From Planctomycetota bacterium (GTDB lineage Bacteria; Planctomycetota; Planctomycetia; Pirellulales; Pirellulaceae), in the NCBI GenBank assembly GCA_026692865.1, contig JAPLNI010000047.1:1-44231 (forward strand): a DNA stretch of 44,231 nt, given 5' to 3'. Below are positions 9,961 through 18,470 of the stretch, piece by piece. Below the pieces are notes generated by a model. The model was given only the letters and a program-made list of their open reading frames with translations, was not told the origin of the DNA and did no database searches. The translations under genes and the position numbers were made by a program. Within the stretch, counting starts at the first letter, position 1. Each line of letters opens with the position of its first letter.

Positions 9961-12900
9961 CTACATCGAGCGAAGCTTCTCGAGAGCTGCTTCCGTCGAG
10001 ACGCGTTGATTGATTAGTTCGTCTAATGACTCTCGTTCTTTCTTAACAACTTCTGCCGGGGCTCGTGCTACGAACGACTCGTTCGAAAGCTTACCTTCTT
10101 TCCCTTCGATTTGTTTAACCAAATTCTCTAAGAGCTTCGTGTTGCGAGCGATCTCGGCACCTACATCGATAAACTTCCCAAGGTCGACGTAGACATCCAT
10201 GCCTTCCAACGGCATGTGTGCTTGGACGTTGGGAATCGTCGGAGATTCGCTCCACTGGATGACCGTTGCGCCTGCCATCGATTGCAAGAATGGATGCATC
10301 GGTGCGAGGAGTTTTTCTGTCGCCGCATCGCAACGGACGTAGCACTCGAGCGATTCTCTCGGAGCGATGTTTTGTCGCGATCGAATCTCACGAATTGCTC
10401 CGAGTAGCGCTGTGAATTGGGCGAACTGATTTTCGATTTGCGGTTGGACATGCGGTTTGATAGCTGTCGGCCAATCTGACAGCATGATCCACTTCGAATC
10501 GTGGTTCGTGCGATTCTGTAAGGTACGTTTGGGAAGAACTTCCGCCATGTGTTGCCAGATGGCTTCTGTGACGAACGGTACAATCGGGTGTAGCAAGCGC
10601 AGCATGGAATCAAGAACGAAACGCATAACGCTCTGTGCGATAGCTCGTGTGTCCGCATTCTGCATTCGCGGTTTAGCGATCTCGACATAGAGACTACAAA
10701 AATCATCCCACGCAAACTCGTAGGCGAACCGTGCTGCTTCGGCATATCGATAGGCTTTCAAGCTTTCCGTTACCTGATCGGTCACAGTTGAAAGTCGTGA
10801 CAAGATCCATTGATCTTCCAGAGGCAGAGACGCGAGGGGAGCCGCTTCAACATCAATCTGGCCATCGGCAGCCGATTCGAGATTGATCATTGCGAATCGT
10901 GATGCGTTCCAAAGTTTATTCACAAAGTTCCGAGCAACTTCAAATCGTTCGCTAACGACGGGTGCCTTTGGAAGAAGTTTGTCGGCTTCTTTTTCTGCCC
11001 ACTGCGTCGAAAACTCTTTGCCGCACTTGTCACATTTGATTCGATGTTTTTGACGGTTCTCTTTGGTTTGGTTGACTAAGGCTTCGCAATGTGGGCATTC
11101 GTACTGGACTGGCATGCGAACATCTTGCGTGTCGGTAGCGAGCCAGCACAAACCAAATCGCAAAGCATCCGGACCAAACTTATCAATCACGTCGATCGGA
11201 TCGACTCCGTTCCCTTTGCTCTTGGACATCGTTTCACCGTACCCGTCGAGGATCTTTGGGTGGATGAAGACTTCTGAGAATGGGATTTGGTTTAGGTTGT
11301 TCAAGCCCATCAAGACCATTCGGGCGACCCACAAGGTGATGATGTCGCGCGAAGTGATCAACGTATTGGTTGGATAAAAGTAAGCGAGTTCCTCGGTCTT
11401 ATCTGGCCAACCCAACGTCGAATGGGGCCAAAGAGCCGAGCTAAACCACGTATCCAAGACATCTTGCTGCCGTACGAGTCCTAGGCTTTCGATCTTCGTT
11501 TCCAGTCCTGGATCTTCATCGCGAATACAAACGTGAATCACATAAGACGCTTGGTTAGTTTCCGTGCGAGTTCCTTCCGGTACTTCCAAGTGCGACTTGA
11601 CGAGCCCAGACTTGGATTCCGAGAGTGCAAGCAGTTTAGTCAGCAACCCTTCGGCAGCCGATTGAGTTTCAAAGGACTTGCTCCAAATTGGAATTTGATG
11701 GCCCCACCAAAGTTGTCTTCCAACGGGCCAGTCACGTTTTTCGCCGAGCCAATCGAGGTAGCTTTTTGCGTAACGTTCAGGGAAGATTTTTACTTCGCCG
11801 TTGGTGACTGCATCCATGGCGGATTGTGCAAGTTTGTCCATACGAACAAACCATTGGTCGGCTAGGTAGGGTTCGATAGGTGTCTTGCTCCGATCGGAGT
11901 GAGCGAGATCGATTTCGCGATCTTCCGTTTCCGCGAGTAGCCCAAGGGAGTCCATATCCGCAACGACTTTCAATCGTGCTTTCGGCATGGTCAAACCTGC
12001 ATAGGGTCCGCCGTTGCTGTTGAGGGTGCCATCCACATTCAAGATATTGATGAACGGAAGGTTCGCTCGTTTTCCGACTTCGTAGTCATTCGGATCGTGA
12101 GCCGGAGTGATCTTTACGCAACCGCTTCCGAGTTCCGGTTTGGCCCAGACGTCCGCTACTAATGGAATCTCTCGATCTGCAAGAGGCAAACGCAGCATAC
12201 GACCTTCGCTCGCCATCATGGAAAGCGTAACGAGTTGCGGTAACAAAGATTCGCGTCGTGATTGGAGATCATCGATTTGAGTTTGAATCGCGGCTTTATC
12301 TTTCAAACCAGCCGCAGCGAGTCGCTCCTTTAAAGCTGCTTCGGCTTTATCCAAAGCCGAAGCAGGGTCCGGATGAACCGCAACAGCCGTGTCTCCTAGC
12401 ATTGTTTCGGGACGGGTGGTTGCGATCGTTACGTGAGTTGGTTCGCCTGGCTTCGGATTGATTACCGGGTATTGGAAATGCCAGAAACTTCCTTTGACTA
12501 CTTCGTGGAAAACTTCGTCGTCACTAACCGCTGTTTGAAGATAGGTATCCCAATTCACAAGCCGCTTGCCGCGATAGATCAAGTCCTTTGAAAACAAATC
12601 GTGAAAGGTTGTACGAACGGCCTTCGCGCATCGATCGTCCAGCGTGAATCGCTTTCGTCGCCAATCGCATGAACAACCCATTCGCTTTAGCTGCCCCAGA
12701 ATGCGGGCTTCATATTGAGCTTTCCAGTCCCAGATGCGCTGCACGAGTTCCTCGCGTCCGAGGTCATGCCGCGTTTTGTTTTCTTGTTCTTTGAGACGCT
12801 TTTCGACAACAGCTTGGGTTGCGATTCCCGCGTGGTCCGTCCCAGGCATCCACAAGGCCTCGTAGCCCATCATGCGGTGCATTCGAATTTGAATGTCTTG

Positions 12901-13113
12901 CAGAGTGTTATTTAGAGCGTGGCCTAAGTGAAGTGCACCGGTTACGTTCGGAGGCGGAATAACAATCGTGTAGGGTTTCTTGTTTGGATTGACTTCGGCG
13001 TTGAAGCAGCCCTCGGATTCCCACTGCGAAAAAAGTTTTGCCGCATCCTGTGCGAAGTCGAAGCGGTTGGGAATCGCGGCAGCCGCAGAATCGTTCTTGG
13101 TTGCGTCGTTCAT
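9961..13113 (-). CDS. valS: Valine--tRNA ligase
   Basis: The 1050-residue class I synthetase charges tRNA-Val with valine in the cytoplasm. The HIGH-type motif is HLGH at 62-65 within PPPNVTGALHLGHALNNT. The KMSKS-type motif is TMSKSKG at about 627. An editing (CP1) domain lies between them, with segments such as TTRPETMLGDTAVAVHP. The C-terminus (about 985-1050) is a charged coiled coil, the tRNA-binding arm of ValRS. An unusual feature is an insert after KMSKS (about residues 669-700) with two Cys pairs, CPHC and CDKC, resembling a zinc ribbon. The editing domain also carries a Lys/Glu-rich helical insert (KAEAALKERLAAAGLKDK). It lies 134 bases downstream of cimA and upstream of the GNAT-like gene. 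Confidence 0.96.
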   Translation of the reverse strand: MNDATKNDSAAAAIPNRFDFAQDAAKLFSQWESEGCFNAEVNPNKKPYTIVIPPPNVTGALHLGHALNNTLQDIQIRMHRMMGYEALWMPGTDHAGIATQAVVEKRLKEQENKTRHDLGREELVQRIWDWKAQYEARILGQLKRMGCSCDWRRKRFTLDDRCAKAVRTTFHDLFSKDLIYRGKRLVNWDTYLQTAVSDDEVFHEVVKGSFWHFQYPVINPKPGEPTHVTIATTRPETMLGDTAVAVHPDPASALDKAEAALKERLAAAGLKDKAAIQTQIDDLQSRRESLLPQLVTLSMMASEGRMLRLPLADREIPLVADVWAKPELGSGCVKITPAHDPNDYEVGKRANLPFINILNVDGTLNSNGGPYAGLTMPKARLKVVADMDSLGLLAETEDREIDLAHSDRSKTPIEPYLADQWFVRMDKLAQSAMDAVTNGEVKIFPERYAKSYLDWLGEKRDWPVGRQLWWGHQIPIWSKSFETQSAAEGLLTKLLALSESKSGLVKSHLEVPEGTRTETNQASYVIHVCIRDEDPGLETKIESLGLVRQQDVLDTWFSSALWPHSTLGWPDKTEELAYFYPTNTLITSRDIITLWVARMVLMGLNNLNQIPFSEVFIHPKILDGYGETMSKSKGNGVDPIDVIDKFGPDALRFGLCWLATDTQDVRMPVQYECPHCEALVNQTKENRQKHRIKCDKCGKEFSTQWAEKEADKLLPKAPVVSERFEVARNFVNKLWNASRFAMINLESAADGQIDVEAAPLASLPLEDQWILSRLSTVTDQVTESLKAYRYAEAARFAYEFAWDDFCSLYVEIAKPRMQNADTRAIAQSVMRFVLDSMLRLLHPIVPFVTEAIWQHMAEVLPKRTLQNRTNHDSKWIMLSDWPTAIKPHVQPQIENQFAQFTALLGAIREIRSRQNIAPRESLECYVRCDAATEKLLAPMHPFLQSMAGATVIQWSESPTIPNVQAHMPLEGMDVYVDLGKFIDVGAEIARNTKLLENLVKQIEGKEGKLSNESFVARAPAEVVKKERESLDELINQRVSTEAALEKLRSM

Positions 13114-13247
13114 GAGTTGAATAGATCGTTGAATGTGCGGAGGCTTTTCGCCTCCAAGTAGAATATAAAAAATTGATGGTCGTCGTGGCTTTGACCGACA
13201 CGACAGTTTGGATTGTGCTTGGTTTGCTTCTTCGCATACGTCTTGGC

Positions 13248-14840
13248 TTACTTCACCGCTTCGTTCTTTATTGGCGCATTGTGAAGTTTGTATTCAACTG
13301 CATCGATCAAGGCTAACCAGCTAGCTTCGATGATGTTTTCACTAACACCAATGGTCCGCCAAGTGTGGTGATCGTCACTGCTTTCAATGTTAACGCGAAT
13401 TCGTGCAGCAGTTCCCGCTTGTCCATTGACCACACGGACTTTGTAGTCCACCAATTGCATCGAATCGAGAATCGGATAAAAGCTTGAGAGCGATTTTCGA
13501 AGAGCCGCATCTAACGCGTTGACGGGACCTTGGCCTTCTGCGGCTTCGAATCGAATTTCGTCGTCGACTTGGATTTTAAGGAGAGCTTCTGCGTACGCTT
13601 CGGAAGCGGCGACATTGGTATCACCGGAAACGATTTGATACTTGATCGTCTCAAAGTGTGGCTCGAAAGTATCCGAGCAACGTTTGACTAGCAGATCAAA
13701 CGATGCTTCAGCCGCTTCGTATTGATAACCTTGGTTCTCTCGTCGAACGACTTCGGCCAAGATTTTGTCGAGCAGTGCACGATCATCTTGGAGCTGATGC
13801 TTCATGGTGAGGGCCGCGATGTTTGATCGGCCGGAGAGTTCACTGACTAAGATCCTGCGTTCGTTACCGACCAGTGCTGGGTCCAGGTGTTCGTAAGTGT
13901 GAGCGGCCTTGTTCACCGCATGAACGTGCATCCCGCCCTTGTGAGCGAACGCGCTTTGTCCCACAAAGGGTTGTCCGCTTCGGAGGGCAAGATTCGCTGT
14001 TTCATAGACGTATCGCGATAGCTCTGTGAGATGTTCCAATGGCCGACCTCCCAGCACTTGGAAGCCTGTCTTTTTGATTGCGAGGTTTGCCATCACGCAG
14101 ACTAGGTCCGCGTTGCCACAGCGTTCACCGATACCGTTGATCGTCCCTTGTACTTGGTTGCAACCCGCCTCGACGGCCGCCAAAGAGTTAGCCGTCGCAA
14201 GATCGCCGTCGTTGTGACAATGAATGCCGATCTGAACCGGTAAGCCGGCGAGTGCAACTTTTGCGGCTGTGACAATTTGAGTCACTTGCTCTGGCAAAGT
14301 TCCACCGTTGGTGTCGCAGAAAACAACCCAACTCGCACCGGCTTTGGCTGCGGTCGCGACGGTTTTTAGAGCGTACTCGGGGTTCGCACGGTAACCATCA
14401 AAGAAGTGTTCGGCATCATAAACAACTTCTGCGTGTCCTGCTAAGAAGGCGACGCTTTCGCCGATCATGTCCAGATTTTCTTGGAGGGAAACGCCGAGAA
14501 TCTCCGTTGCATGAAAGTCCCACGACTTACCCACAACCGTAATCACTGGAGACTTGGCTGCGACAAGTGCCTTCATGCCCGGATCGTCGGCCGCTTTGAT
14601 TCCGCGGCGACGTGTCATTCCAAAAGCGGCGATCTTGGATTGCCGCATGTCCATGTCACGAACCTTTTGGAAGAACTGCAAATCCTTCTCATTGGAAAGA
14701 GGATATCCTCCTTCGATCATTTCGATTCCAAACTCTGAAAGCCTCGCAGCGATATTCAGTTTGTCTTGCAGCGATAGCGACACTCCTTCTCCTTGCGTGC
14801 CATCGCGAAGGGTCGTGTCGTAGATTTGGATCGGTCTCAT
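13248..14840 (-). CDS. cimA: (R)-citramalate synthase
   Basis: The 530-residue enzyme belongs to the LeuA/DRE-TIM family. It opens with IYDTTLRDGTQGEGVSLS, the Arg-Asp catalytic motif. The metal-binding HCHND is at about residue 207, within VQIGIHCHNDGDLATANS, and the Gly-rich NGIGERCGNADL follows. Citramalate synthase condenses pyruvate with acetyl-CoA, giving a threonine-independent route to 2-oxobutyrate and isoleucine. The full-length C-terminal regulatory domain (about 400-520) is present, so feedback control is expected. The GEGVS motif and length favour CimA over LeuA or homocitrate synthase. It starts with ATG and heads a minus-strand series with valS, which links two branched-chain amino-acid genes. 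Confidence 0.9.
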   Translation of the reverse strand: MRPIQIYDTTLRDGTQGEGVSLSLQDKLNIAARLSEFGIEMIEGGYPLSNEKDLQFFQKVRDMDMRQSKIAAFGMTRRRGIKAADDPGMKALVAAKSPVITVVGKSWDFHATEILGVSLQENLDMIGESVAFLAGHAEVVYDAEHFFDGYRANPEYALKTVATAAKAGASWVVFCDTNGGTLPEQVTQIVTAAKVALAGLPVQIGIHCHNDGDLATANSLAAVEAGCNQVQGTINGIGERCGNADLVCVMANLAIKKTGFQVLGGRPLEHLTELSRYVYETANLALRSGQPFVGQSAFAHKGGMHVHAVNKAAHTYEHLDPALVGNERRILVSELSGRSNIAALTMKHQLQDDRALLDKILAEVVRRENQGYQYEAAEASFDLLVKRCSDTFEPHFETIKYQIVSGDTNVAASEAYAEALLKIQVDDEIRFEAAEGQGPVNALDAALRKSLSSFYPILDSMQLVDYKVRVVNGQAGTAARIRVNIESSDDHHTWRTIGVSENIIEASWLALIDAVEYKLHNAPIKNEAVK

Positions 14841-15333
14841 GTGGTATTTTTGGGGTTAGAGTGAGCGGACGTTTGGTAGAACCGGGACACCGCTACCTTG
14901 ACGCACGTTCACTAAAACTGAATGTTCCTCAAGATTCAAACGGATTTTACACGAATTATGATTTCTACATAGCATCTACCAACAATAACGTACCAGTGGG
15001 ATGATGAGACTTGAGCTGTCGGCGCTCGCCGCGACGTTTGACGTTCCTGCGCAAGCGGGTGGCTAGTCTTTTGAACTCCGCTAGCGCCTGAGGTTTAATT
15101 TGAGGGCCGTGAATAATCCTAAATACCCAGGTAAGATGACAGTATCGATTAATCCGGCAAGATGATGCCTCACGTATCGGTGCTTTGTGAGGCGATATCA
15201 ATCGCGTTCACAAGTCAGTTGCTTTCGCGACCGGAATTACCTATCATTTAATTACCCGCCCAACCCCGCCCCTTTGTGAACTCAAATCTGGGTCAGCAAA
15301 GTCTAACTCTTGGATCATGGAGTTTCCTGCCTT
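14841..15333 (-). other. Divergent intergenic region with a possible dispersed-repeat remnant
   Basis: This region separates cimA from the DUF1552 gene. Bases 15003-15090 are more GC-rich than the surroundings and contain small hairpins, including CGGCG-CT-CGCCG at 15020-15031 and GCTAG/CTAGC arms at 15062-15066 and 15081-15085. On the minus strand a 78-codon frame (14965-15201, TTG start) encodes a very basic peptide with FKRLATRLRRNVKRRGERRQ. I do not think it is a normal gene; it more likely reflects a structured dispersed element. Its promoter content is unclear. Confidence 0.35.
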
Positions 15334-16713
15334 ATGAATTATTCAAGCGATTTCTCGAACAGGGCGCACCGCAATTTCGATCGGCGTTTGCTTCTTCGTG
15401 GTGCGGGAGCAGCGATTGCACTGCCGCTTCTCAATGCGATGACGCCAGCACATTCGGCTTTTGGTGCAACAGCATCTGCAGCGGCTAAGTCTCCGGTCCG
15501 ATTGGCGTGGATTTTTTTCCCCAACGGCACGAATGCACGAGAGTGGCTGACCGAGGCAGAGGGCGATACGTGGAAGGTTTCATCGAGTCTCGAGCCACTT
15601 ACAAAACACCGTAGCGATGTATCGGTGTTACGCGGGCTCGCACAAATTAATGCGTCGGCATTAGGCGATGGGCCCGGTGACCACGCACGAAGTGCTGCTG
15701 CCTTCCTCACGGGTGCTCACCCACTGAAAACGGCTGGCAACCGCATCCGAGTCGGTCAAAGTATCGATCAAGTTGTTGCAGAAACTTATGGTGCTCAAAC
15801 GCGGCTTTCGTCGATTGAACTGGGTACAGAAGATGGTCGCAGCGCCGGCTCATGCGACTCGGGATATGCGTGTGCTTATTCGAACAACATTTCGTGGCGT
15901 AGTGCATCCCAACCAATGGGGAAAGAGATCGATCCGCGAAGGGCCTTCGAACGACTTTTTGGATCGACAAACTCAGGCGCGAGCGACGAAACAGCGCGAC
16001 GACTTGCGATGCGTAAAAGTGTTTTGGATTCGGTCCGTGATTCGGCTCAGAAGTTGACGAATCGCCTTGGCCGCGACGACCGACAAAAGATCGACGAGTA
16101 CTTCAATAGCCTCCGAGAAGTCGAGCAGCGGATCGAACGAAGCTCCTCGCCGATCTCGCTCGAAGGTTTGGATGTGGCTGTTCCAGCGGGTAAGCCCGAG
16201 GATATCACCGAGCATATCCGGTTGATGTACGATCTCATGGTTCTCGCTTTTCAAACCGATGCGACCCGTGTAGCGAGCTTTATGCTTTCCAACGAGGGAA
16301 GCGGACGTTCGTTCCGGATGATCGATGTAAAGGAAGGCCACCACCAGCTTTCTCACCATCAAGAAAAAGCCGACAGCATGGAGAAAGTCGCTCGTATCGA
16401 CCGCTACTATTGTGAGCAGTTTGCCTACTTCATCGATCGGCTGAAAAACACGCGAGATGGTGAGAACGGAAACCTGCTCGACAACTCGTTGGTCGTTTAC
16501 GGCGGTGCAATATCTGATGGAAACAAACACAATCATTACGACCTTCCGATTCTATTGGCAGGTCGGGGTGGTGGAGCTCATGCAAGCGGACGATTCCATC
16601 AATTCGAGAAAGATACGCCGCTCAACAATCTCTACCTTACGATGGCTCAGTCGTGCGGAGTCGATATCAAAGAACTTGGCGATAGCACAGGGACGTTGCC
16701 AGCCCTGGCGTAG
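15334..16713 (+). CDS. DUF1552 domain protein, probable Tat substrate
   Basis: From the ATG at 15334 the protein has 459 residues; a GGAG lies 11 bases upstream. An in-frame TTG at 15310 is a less likely start. The N-terminus has a twin-arginine pattern (DRRLLLRGAG) followed by a hydrophobic stretch (AAIALPLLNAM), so export by Tat is likely. The body matches DUF1552: RLAWIFFPNGTNAREW, FLTGAHPLKT and YGGAISDGNKHNHYDLPILLAG near the end. DUF1552 is abundant in planctomycetes and normally pairs with a DUF1592/DUF1588 cytochrome-type gene; no such partner is present here. Function is unknown; the fold is related to the sulfatase/alkaline-phosphatase-like DUF1501 group. It converges with the TAXI gene. 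Confidence 0.85.
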   Translation: MNYSSDFSNRAHRNFDRRLLLRGAGAAIALPLLNAMTPAHSAFGATASAAAKSPVRLAWIFFPNGTNAREWLTEAEGDTWKVSSSLEPLTKHRSDVSVLRGLAQINASALGDGPGDHARSAAAFLTGAHPLKTAGNRIRVGQSIDQVVAETYGAQTRLSSIELGTEDGRSAGSCDSGYACAYSNNISWRSASQPMGKEIDPRRAFERLFGSTNSGASDETARRLAMRKSVLDSVRDSAQKLTNRLGRDDRQKIDEYFNSLREVEQRIERSSSPISLEGLDVAVPAGKPEDITEHIRLMYDLMVLAFQTDATRVASFMLSNEGSGRSFRMIDVKEGHHQLSHHQEKADSMEKVARIDRYYCEQFAYFIDRLKNTRDGENGNLLDNSLVVYGGAISDGNKHNHYDLPILLAGRGGGAHASGRFHQFEKDTPLNNLYLTMAQSCGVDIKELGDSTGTLPALA

Positions 16714-16774
16714 CTAATCGTGCTTTGCAGGCACAGAATCATTGTGTCTGTGGTGATACGCAGTTATCTGGACG

Positions 16775-18268
16775 TTACGCAGCAAGCTTTCTTGGCTCCG
16801 GAATTAGCGTTGCATGTTGATTCGATGCAGTGCGTTGTGGAGAGCTGTTACGATAGTCTTGCAGGATAGTGATAATTGTGGAGATCGACTGCTCGTTGGT
16901 GATTCTTCCTTCGCAAATGTCGTCGATTAGTTCATGGCGAAGAGTGATGAGTCGATGTTCGATGGATCGAAGGATACCTTCGCGCATTTCTTGGTCGCCC
17001 CCATCGGCACTTTGGCTGTGATAGAGAAGTTCTAGCTTCCGAAGCTCCGCAAAATAATCGGTTGGCTTTCGACTTCTGGATTTCCAGAAGAGCCCATAGA
17101 TTGATAGGCCGCCGGCACTCATCGCACCTAAAATGCTTAACGCTTTATTCACGCCCTCCATCATCTCGTTAACTACCACCGGTTTGTCGCGATCAAGATA
17201 TGCAACAGCACCATCGTGAATATCAAATGGCGACGGAATATCACGCGGTGAAATCGATCGAGTTCGACTTTGGAACTCTCCTTCGAAAAGAGTTTCCATG
17301 AGTAATTCAACGGTGTGACTCGGGACATCCCGGCGAGCAACCACGATCAAACGAGCTCCCAGTGTCTTGCAATCCAACTCGGGCAATCGCCAATCTCCAT
17401 CGGCATGCCCCAAATAAGTCAGCATTGGAATCGTGGTAGCTTCTAAGAATTGGCGTTCGATCTTGGCCGAGTTGTAATGTTTGGATCGGAAGGTGTCGTT
17501 CAGAAAAGCTTCGGTCGCGGCGATAGGAACAATCTTGTAGTTGGCTGCTTCGACTAGCAACTGAACGATTATCGAAGGCAACGAACCTTGAACAAGCATG
17601 CATTCGGGAAGATTGTCTATCAGCGAGGCCTTTTCTGAATCCTTGGCTGCCGTGATAGAGCTTACGAACGAGATCAAGTCTTTCTTTTTGAATTCCACCG
17701 GCGTGACATCGCCGGGCGCAGATGCGGTCGGCAGTTTTAGTCTTTCATAATCGAGCGCCTCATGAGCGAACAACCACTCGGTGCTTCCTTTTTCGCCAAC
17801 GCCAATTCTCTTTCCTTTGAGCCACTCGCCAAGCCTTTCTTGCCCAGAGAAATCGCCTCGGACTAAAACATGAAATGGCTCGATACCGACAACGCCGAGC
17901 ACTTGAACATCGTCATCGCCGGATACTGAGATGCAGCTATTAACGAACGCAACATCAAGCTCCCCGGACTTTAGTAATTCGATACACTCGACGGATCCTG
18001 GCGTGGGCTCGAGATTCAAAGTCAGCCCGGTCTTCGAAGCCTGTTCGCAAAAGTAGGAAGCGATCTCAAATCGTTTTGTCGATGAGGGGCCCGCACTCAC
18101 TCGAAGCGCTTGATGCATCTCTTCGCGGTACATCCGTGAGATAAGAAACCCACAGATCATCGCGCAAGTAACGCCAAGACAAATAGCTATCAAGCGTTTA
18201 GAGGTTTTTTGAAGTATCGAACGGATATAGGTCATCGCGAGGGAACGTTCTAAAAGGAGGCGTCGCAT
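16775..18268 (-). CDS. Membrane-anchored TAXI-type (TRAP) solute-binding protein
   Basis: The protein has 497 residues from the ATG at 18268; a second ATG at 18235 (MTYIRS) is an alternative start. A membrane helix lies at about residues 30-48. The extracytoplasmic domain opens with LRVSAGPSSTKRFEIASYF and ELLKSGELDVAFVNS. These are typical of the TAXI/NMT1-like periplasmic binding fold, which binds small carboxylates or amino acids. Around residues 376-398 a second hydrophobic segment (ALSILGAMSAGGLSIYGLFW) is followed by a basic stop-transfer and about 90 helical, charged residues. This gives a periplasmic binding domain held at both ends and a cytoplasmic tail. No TRAP permease gene is nearby, so a sensor or scaffold role is possible. 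It follows the LptD-like gene on the same strand. Confidence 0.75.
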   Translation of the reverse strand: MRRLLLERSLAMTYIRSILQKTSKRLIAICLGVTCAMICGFLISRMYREEMHQALRVSAGPSSTKRFEIASYFCEQASKTGLTLNLEPTPGSVECIELLKSGELDVAFVNSCISVSGDDDVQVLGVVGIEPFHVLVRGDFSGQERLGEWLKGKRIGVGEKGSTEWLFAHEALDYERLKLPTASAPGDVTPVEFKKKDLISFVSSITAAKDSEKASLIDNLPECMLVQGSLPSIIVQLLVEAANYKIVPIAATEAFLNDTFRSKHYNSAKIERQFLEATTIPMLTYLGHADGDWRLPELDCKTLGARLIVVARRDVPSHTVELLMETLFEGEFQSRTRSISPRDIPSPFDIHDGAVAYLDRDKPVVVNEMMEGVNKALSILGAMSAGGLSIYGLFWKSRSRKPTDYFAELRKLELLYHSQSADGGDQEMREGILRSIEHRLITLRHELIDDICEGRITNEQSISTIITILQDYRNSSPQRTASNQHATLIPEPRKLAA

Positions 18269-18470
18269 GGAAAACTGTGTGGCAAGCTGTCTAAATGCAA
18301 TAGAAAGTTCCGCATTTCATGTCCAGTTCGGTTTTCAATTTGAATGCTTTGAATCGGCTTGCTTTGCGTCGTTTAGGAGCGGTTGTCTCGATTTACGAAT
18401 AGGACTCGGTGCTTTTACTCGACACTTTTACTCGATACTTTTACTCAAGTACTTTTACTCTAGGCCATAG
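18267..18470 (+). CDS. Candidate small Cys-rich protein with a strong ribosome site
   Basis: A 67-codon frame begins at ATG 18267, preceded by AAGGAGG at 18254-18260 with a six-base spacer. This is the strongest Shine-Dalgarno seen in the window. The peptide has five Cys residues, including C-x3-C at positions 4 and 8, and an aromatic C-terminus (YSILLLKYFYSRP). It occupies the gap between two minus-strand genes and overlaps the 3' end of the LptD-like gene by 16 bases. Its last part is encoded by the tandem repeat at 18411-18460. No family is recognised. The ribosome site may be coincidental, so confidence is low. Confidence 0.25.
   Translation: MENCVASCLNAIESSAFHVQFGFQFECFESACFASFRSGCLDLRIGLGAFTRHFYSILLLKYFYSRP
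18411..18460. repeat. Four-copy tandem repeat at the 3' end of the LptD-like gene
   Basis: The ten-base unit ACTTTTACTC (minus strand GAGTAAAAGT) occurs at 18424, 18437 and 18451, with a one-mismatch copy at 18411. Spacing is 13, 13 and 14 bases. The copy at 18451 contains the stop codon of the LptD-like gene (GAG TAA on the minus strand), so the repeat extends past the stop into the spacer before the TAXI gene. Confidence 0.8.

Noticed and set aside
10161-10745. A 194-codon frame overlapping valS in another frame
   Set aside because: Cys/Arg/Ser-rich shadow of valS.
16732-16752. Hairpin CACAGA/TCTGTG between the DUF1552 and TAXI genes
   Set aside because: Only a six-base stem with a nine-base loop and no T tract; too weak to call a terminator.
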